This document shows positions 58,478 through 64,000 of a stretch of DNA of 64,000 bases, piece by piece; the first letter of the stretch is position 1; each line of letters starts with the position of its first letter. A program made the position numbers and the translations under genes. The notes beneath the pieces are model-generated. The model ran no database searches and was not told the origin of the DNA. It saw only the letters and a program-made list of their open reading frames with translations. The stretch comes from Ophiobolus disseminans (taxonomy: Eukaryota; Ascomycota; Dothideomycetes; Pleosporales; Phaeosphaeriaceae), in contig MU006241.1 in NCBI GenBank assembly GCA_010093685.1, positions 558,001 to 622,000 on the forward strand, written 5' to 3'.

Positions 58478-59917
58478 AATGAATGCGGTATAGGTCGACC
58501 GAGGATGAGAGTTCACGAGGTATGAGGTTACGACACGGTATTTGGGGAGTGGGTTGGTATGCGCTCATCGACACCGAGAGCTGCACTCACGGACACGTCA
58601 TCGGACTGGGTTCTTGCTCATTATAGCTATCTCGACATTACATTGCAAAGAAGTACATATTCTTCTATTCCAACTTTTTTTTACACCACAGCTACAAAAC
58701 AAAAACTTGTCCATTTCATCGTGCACCCAGCATTCCCACAGTTTATTCCACACATCTACCTCGCCATGTCTACACGCGTCGCATCATCTAATCCTCCTCG
58801 CCCTATGCCACCCAAATCCAGGCATCCCCGTCGTTGCACACGCACATATACTGTTGACCCCTTGAGTAATTCTCCGACCCTGTGCCAAGCCGGGCCATTA
58901 ATTTCTTCGCCGCACAGATGTTATCATATCAAAGACGTTGATATTGTAGGGATCATGGTACTTAAGTCGCGTTAGGGATGCTGGTGTTACATACGTAGGG
59001 GTATCGTTGTTGAAACGCCGTTGGACGCCGTTGTGCCGGAGAGGTTGTTTTTGTTTTTCTGGGTGGCGGTTTTATGGTGTGAAAGCTGTGGGGGTTTTGG
59101 GCGATGGTGTGGAGGCGAGATTTGGGGTGGGGGTGAATTATAGATGGGAAGGTTGGGAGAGAATGTGGATGGGGCATGGGGGATGGGGATTTTGGCGAGG
59201 TAATGGCGCGGAGTAGGAGGCGAATGGGGTGAAACATGGGCAGAGAGTGGATATGTATTTGTGGAGATGGTGCGACGGTGCTAGGAAAGTGGATTTTCTT
59301 GTGGAGTACCAGAGACAAATGATGTGTAAAGTGAAGAAGGAAAGCATGTATGACAATGTGTATCTCGCCTCACGTTTCTGTTGCTGGTCGTGTGCATCAG
59401 CCTCTCTAACGGTTCTGCAGCATGGAGAAATCATCTCCACATCTCGCGTCTACTTAAAACATACGACCTTTAAAAATCGCGGAGAAAGTCACAATTATTC
59501 CAGAAGCCCGCTTGTGGTGGACCTTCGATGTGCACCTGACATGCAAGATTCAGCCCAGTGGGCATCACTTGCTCTCTCAACCCGACAACAAGGTCACGAG
59601 AAAATGCGATGCAACGACATCCAACAACTGATGCGCACGTGGACACTATGAAGCCTCATTTCAAGACAGCTGGTATCTTTTGCGCAGGACAACACACCGC
59701 ACGGGGCCTATCTGCGGAGTAATGCGGTGTTGGGAAGACATAGCGTGCCCCAACGAGTCCACAGTCTGCATCTCGTGCATACTTAGGTAGACTACCTTGG
59801 GACTTTTGATATATAACTACAGACCAAGTGCATTTACATCAACATACATCAAGAATCATTGAGAAATCGCGTCCCAAAAGGTACACTCAACCGAACGTCT
59901 CAAGACCGAACGCGAAC
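58478..59917. other. 1.4-kb intergenic region, no gene seen
   Basis: Contains a strongly G-rich plus strand at about 59000-59230 (AT-poor, GGGG runs). A TATA-like TATATAA at 59810-59816 lies about 105 bp before a small ORF. Confidence 0.4.
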
Positions 59918-60013
59918 ATGCCCTTCCTCATCCTCCCCATCACACTCGTCCTCATCACAAGCCTCAAGCTCACAGCCGTCGGCCTGGCACTGAAGTGGAA
60001 AGCACGATACTGA
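59918..60013 (+). CDS. Possible 31-residue single-helix membrane peptide
   Basis: ATG at 59918, TGA at 60011-60013. The peptide is almost wholly one hydrophobic helix (FLILPITLVLITSLKLTAVGLAL) followed by a basic end (KWKARY), the pattern of small membrane subunits or regulatory peptides. A TATA-like element lies about 105 bp upstream. The MITE copy 1 begins 24 bp after the stop. No family is recognised and the ORF is short enough to occur by chance, so confidence is low. Confidence 0.3.
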   Translation: MPFLILPITLVLITSLKLTAVGLALKWKARY

Positions 60014-60036
60014 ACGCGACACGAGCGTCGAAGAGA

Positions 60037-60146
60037 CATCACCCCGTACCAAAAGAAGAGACCATTTTGTGTTAGCAAACACTTTTTGGCGTAGTGCTGG
60101 CTATCCTCGGCTCCAAAACAGTCTCATCTTTTGTTACGGGGTGGTG
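60037..60146. mobile_element. MITE copy 1 (110 bp) with 4-bp target site duplication GAGA
   Basis: Begins CATCACCCCGTACCAAAAG and ends with the inverted counterpart CTTTTGTTACGGGGTGGTG. Flanked on both sides by GAGA (60033-60036 and 60147-60150). Nearly identical to copy 2 in sequence and size. It has no coding capacity, so it would need a transposase supplied elsewhere. Confidence 0.85.
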
Positions 60147-60321
60147 GAGAGGTGTTGAAGCGGAGTTGGTGTGCTTGCCCCGCTGTATGATGAATCCGAA
60201 TCATACCGGCCGGTACCCCGCAACGCCACCTCGAAACCGACCTCGCCTTCAGAGCCAATACCACACGATATCACCATCTTCAAAACCACACATCTTCGCA
60301 CTTCCACTGGACTTGACGACC

Positions 60322-61914
60322 ATGGCCAACGCGGATACGCAGACTTTCAGCGCCATTCCCGTGCTGCCGCTCTCGCATGCATTAGATGCTGCGACGAAGC
60401 CCCATTTTCTTGAACATCTGCGGCACGCGTTGTTGAATGTTGGGTTTTTGTATCTTTCGGAAACGGGGCTGCCGGAGCAGTTGATTAGGGATGTGATTGA
60501 GGAGTGTCAGGGGTTCTTTGTGAAGTTGCCGCTGGAAGAGAAGGAGAGGATTGATATGAAAAATGAGAAGAGTTTCTTGGGGTGGAGTCGGGTGAGTGGA
60601 TGATTTCTGTTTGTGTTGTGTTTTGCGGAAGGGAGCTTGGAGTATTGATGCACCACCCCGTACCAAAAGATGAGACAATTTTGTGTTAGCAAATACTTTT
60701 TTTTGGCGTAGTCCTGGCTATCCTCGGCTCCAAAATAGTCTCATTTTTTGTTGTGGGGTGGTGGATGTATATTGTAAGGCCGTCTATTATGATCTATCGC
60801 TATGCGAGCAGTATATATGAGGGTAAAGAAAAACGCTAGACGATGCAAGTATTACTACAATGAAGAGAAGGACAGTGAAAATGCGAATAGGAAAGGAAAA
60901 AGCACAGCGCTCCCCCAGACTCCTGAAAGCAACAGGGTATCTCCCAATGTACGAAAAGCAAATATGTCGCGAGCGTTCGACCATTACTGCATCCACCTCT
61001 TTTTTGCTCAAGACCACTTGAGGACCCTTGCTGACGACTGGTAAAAGCTCGACAACGAAACGACCGCGTTCAATCCGGACCATAGAGAACAACTGGATCT
61101 CTCGACACCACATCTTGTCCCGGGACCAGAGGCGCCATTATACCATAATCTCCTTGCACCAAATCAATGGCCATCGACACAGTATCTCCCAAAATTCCGA
61201 CCAGTATACGAGGACTACATGCGACGCATGTCGGACATCTCCACTTTATTCACCTCTTTGATCGCTGAAGCCATCGGCCTCCAACCTGACGCTTTCACCA
61301 AGTTCTTCGATGCCAATCAGCAGCACAAGCTGAAGATCGTAAAGTACCCTGAAGTCGAGGTACCGGATCTCGCACCCAATGCAAGCGAAATGGATAGAAA
61401 GAAATGGGAAATCAAGCGGCAAGGCGTCGGGCCCCACAAAGACAGCATGCTCACCAGCTACCTCCTCCAAGCAAGCAACCAGCTTGGCCTGCAAGCGCAA
61501 AACGCAAAGGGCGAGTGGATAGACTGCAAGCCCATCGCCAGCACGCTCGTGGTCGCTATCGGCCAAGGCATGGAAGCACTGACAGACGGCGTGTGCGCGT
61601 CGACTACGCATCGCGTGCTTAGTCCGCGAAAGGGCGAAGGTGCGCGATACTCGGTGCCATTCTTCCAGGGCGTGAGCTACGACGCGCAATTTGAGGCCAT
61701 GGACGTGCCGTCCGAAGTGCTGAGGCTACGCGACGAGGCGCGCAAAGCGCGGAAAGACGATGTCGAGTTCACCTTTGTGAAGGGCCGATGGGGACACCTT
61801 GGCGAAGCCACGCTGATGAACCGCGTCAAGAGCCACCCCGATGTTGGCGAGCGATGGTACCCGGAGCTGCTGAAACAGATACGCGCGCAGCAGGCGGCAG
61901 TTGCAGCATCGTGA
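60322..61914 (+). CDS. 2-oxoglutarate/Fe(II)-dependent oxygenase (isopenicillin N synthase-like)
   Basis: Exons 60322-60591 and 61048-61914 give 378 residues. The N-terminal part (AIPVLPLSHAL, FLEHLRHALLNVGFLYLSETG, FFVKLPLEEKERI, FLGWSR) is the DIOX_N domain; the C-terminal double-stranded beta-helix carries GPHKDSMLTSYL (HxD metal ligands), a second His in STTHRVLSP and the 2OG-binding Arg in GARYSVPFF. Such enzymes hydroxylate or desaturate small molecules; the substrate is not predictable. The intron is 456 nt, about ten times the usual size here, because it contains MITE copy 2 plus about 280 nt of other sequence. Donor GTGAGT and an acceptor after GCTGAC keep phase 0. No secondary-metabolite core gene is adjacent. 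Confidence 0.9.
60651..60763. mobile_element. MITE copy 2 (113 bp) in an intron, target site duplication GATG
   Basis: Begins CACCACCCCGTACCAAAAG and ends CATTTTTTGTTGTGGGGTGGTG. The terminal inverted repeats match over about 33 bp with five mismatches. Flanked by GATG at 60647-60650 and 60764-60767. It differs from copy 1 by nine substitutions and one 3-nt indel in a T run. It lies in the sense intron of the 2OG oxygenase gene. Confidence 0.88.
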
Positions 61915-63263
61915 TGGCAATGGCGTGCTCGACTGAGTTTTCTTTGGCAAGTACCGAGTAGTAGTGATGTAGCAGACATCGTTAGTAGATAGTGATTATG
62001 CCGGAACCAAACTCTCTCACTCTCGCTTCGCCTTCCTTGCGCCAGTGCACCACACCACCGCCGCATCGGCACGATGGATGATTCGCGGGAGCAAGATCCG
62101 GCGTGGTGTGAAGCGGGTCGACGGTGCAAAAAATAGGGCTTGCGTACGATGCGGTGAGCAGCACATCCGGCCGGTGTGGCCACTCAATGCGGAAGGGCTG
62201 CTCAGATAGGCGAGCTCGTGCTCGCCAGCCGCTTCAGCTTCCGCATGCAATTGGCCACGCTGGGCAAGCAATGCCAGGACCGTGTTTTCGGAAGTGGCGG
62301 GACGAACGCACAGGCCGCCTCTTGGCACGGTAGGAGGATTTTTTTAATGTCTTTTGATGTTTCGAGTTCGGGACGATGCGGGTGCAAGCAGCCGCCCCAT
62401 CAGGTACCTTGCGCCGCTCTTTTCTGGCCCGTATTGTGATCATCGACCGGTTTCGGATCTAGGCAGTTTTCGCGTGAACTGGTACCGGTGGCATTTGGGC
62501 ATTGGGTGTTTTGTAGCTCTTTGGGCATCCAAGTTAGCACATGAACGGCGGGGTTCCGCTCTCGCTTTCGTGGTGTCAGATTTGTTCGCTTGTCGGCTGT
62601 TTGACCAAAAAGAGATTTAACTTTCGGAGAATGGAAGAGCGCCTAATCGTGAACACCCATGTTATTCTTAGCCCACTCTGTCGAAGGGATCCACGGAACA
62701 TTCCATAGCCATGGCAGGAGATCAAAGCTTCAGCATCCGCCCTTACTGACCATCGTAGGACTAGCAGGGTTCGTGTTAACCCGCGTCGAAATATGACCCA
62801 AGCAAATCCTTCACTTGGCGAATGTGTCCGTTGGTGCACTGGTGGTGCGCCGCGTGACGTTTCATTTCTGCTCGCGGCAATGGTGGGCAAGAAGAGACTC
62901 TGTATGATGGTAGTCGGAGTTATGGAGAACTCAAATTACCAGTAGCAAATACGTCAAGTTGTGTGTACTGAGACAGGCTCATGCTACGGCATGCCGTCAT
63001 TGGTATCGTTCGGCCGTTTCGCGGGAGCACCATTTCCCGTATTATCATCGATGACAATCTACCCAGGTGTTCCTTGTCATCATGTTGAGCCAGCTGTAGT
63101 AGTGTCCATGATAATAATCAGACTGGAACAAGGTACGTTTCGCAGCTCGAGACTCGGCGAAAGGTTGGAGTTTCGACGCTGCCCAGCCGCCATTATTGCC
63201 CTTCCTCCACCGGTGCAAGCAGTCTGAGACTGCTGGGGATGAGCAGATTGTGCGTCTCGCACC
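61915..63263. other. 1.3-kb intergenic region, no gene seen
   Basis: Convergent 3' flanks of the oxygenase gene and the edge gene. Several overlapping ORFs without motifs. Confidence 0.4.
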
Positions 63264-64000
63264 TCAGTGCTCAACCTTCATATTGGGCTGCATGTGATAC
63301 ACGATGTGTCCCTGCTCATTCATCATCTGAGCCTGAGGGTGAGGAGCATGTGCCATCATTGACATGTCCCCTGGGTGGCTGACTTGTGGAGGGTATCCCT
63401 GGTGTGGACCACTTGGGTACGAAGTGTATGGAGCCGACGTGTGCTGGTGTTGTTGAGGGTGTGGAGCTTGCGGGGGCATAGGCTGATGGTTCATAGGAAC
63501 GCTCATGTGTCGCTGATAATCTGATGGATGAGGTGAGGGGTGGGAAGTCGGAGTGCCGTATCCGGACATTGGCATTGGCTGTGACGTGACCAGGGACGGG
63601 TTCTCCAAAGGGTACGACATTGCTCGGGCATTGCTCTCCATACCGTAAGGACTCGGGTAAGCCATTCCTTGACTATCGACTGCATGGATAGATGGGTCTT
63701 GCACTGGCATGGAGACGGCATGATGTTGTTGGTGGGCTGATGGATGCGGGCTCCACCTCACTTGCTCATGATGCGGCGCTTGAACCTCTCCCATAGGTGT
63801 CTGCTCAACGTGCGGCGAGGAAACATGGTGGGCGTACGAGTGCTGCTGCTGGGGCTGCCAATGTCCACCTTGCGAAACAGGAGTGGCCATTTCAGGAACC
63901 GAATGGACGCTTCTGGCGGTGCCTGTTGACGATCTTCGGGCATGACTGAGCATCTGCACTCGATCACTGGGCGAGGGTGCACCTGCGCAAATTTCTGTCA
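63264..64000 (-). CDS. C-terminal part of a His/Pro/Gln-rich protein, cut by the window edge
   Basis: The open frame ends at the stop at 63264 and runs to the window edge on the minus strand. Visible residues (about 240) are low-complexity: His, Pro, Gln, Ser and Met rich, with repeats such as PQQHQH, HPSPHPSDY and QPMPMSGYG, and end NMKVEH. Such tails are common in fungal transcription factors, but no DNA-binding domain is in view. A possible intron acceptor (TTTGCGCAG) lies at about 63986-63978, so part of the frame beyond that may be intronic. Family not recognised. Confidence 0.65.
   Translation of the reverse strand, partial: TEICAGAPSPSDRVQMLSHARRSSTGTARSVHSVPEMATPVSQGGHWQPQQQHSYAHHVSSPHVEQTPMGEVQAPHHEQVRWSPHPSAHQQHHAVSMPVQDPSIHAVDSQGMAYPSPYGMESNARAMSYPLENPSLVTSQPMPMSGYGTPTSHPSPHPSDYQRHMSVPMNHQPMPPQAPHPQQHQHTSAPYTSYPSGPHQGYPPQVSHPGDMSMMAHAPHPQAQMMNEQGHIVYHMQPNMKVEH

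Noticed and set aside
1..64000. CRISPR arrays, rRNA genes, bacterial operons, viral insertions
   Set aside because: No direct-repeat arrays, rRNA-like blocks or viral proteins were seen; the window is ordinary fungal chromosome.

Overview
This is a stretch of filamentous-fungus nuclear chromosome. Most genes carry one to seven short introns (mostly 41-100 nt). They have GTATGT/GTAAGT/GTGAGT-type donors and a CTAAC/CTGAC branch site lying very close to the acceptor. Gene content (Zn2Cys6 regulator, HET domain, AA9 polysaccharide monooxygenase, tyrosinase, fungal CSN12, DMC1) points to an ascomycete of the Pezizomycotina. Intron style and content fit a Dothideomycete, probably Pleosporales, but that placement is inference. 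All gene models were spliced by hand by matching reading frames across introns; exon sums are multiples of three.

Layout, left to right. 1-12.9 kb: a fragment of a minus-strand gene, a histidine acid phosphatase, a RING protein, an amidase, a BAP31-type ER protein, DUS3, an AA9 LPMO and a second RING protein. 14.2-18.8 kb: a 1452-residue protein joining a homeodomain-like segment, zinc fingers, a complete protein kinase and a complete HET domain; this is the most unusual gene here. 19.2-33.8 kb: a housekeeping block with RRP7, a SYLF (Ysc84-type) protein, NUP85, DMC1, a peroxisomal-type enoyl-CoA hydratase/isomerase, RPL20 and CSN12. 33.8-39.3 kb: gene-poor apart from a BTB gene. 39.3-50.3 kb: a secreted tyrosinase, a peroxisomal D-amino-acid oxidase, a Zn2Cys6 regulator divergent from L-rhamnonate dehydratase (LRA3), and UAP1. 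51.5-64 kb: a seven-knuckle CCHC protein, a decayed F-box-like pseudogene, a senescence/spartin-domain protein, a tiny one-helix ORF, two copies of a 110-bp MITE (one inside an intron of a 2OG-Fe(II) oxygenase gene), and the C-terminus of a His/Pro/Gln-rich protein.

The genes are mostly independent housekeeping and degradative functions, not a single operon-like system. Links that can be argued are the divergent regulator/LRA3 pair (L-rhamnose catabolism), two enzymes with C-terminal peroxisomal signals (SKL and AKI), and secreted enzymes for plant-derived substrates (AA9, tyrosinase). The best candidate for new biology is the transcription-factor-like/kinase/HET fusion. Other notable points are a family of introns whose branch site is followed at once by an AG that must be skipped, a GC-AG intron in the tyrosinase gene, a previously unlabelled MITE with 4-bp target duplications, and a pseudogene whose stops all fit C-to-T change at glutamine codons.
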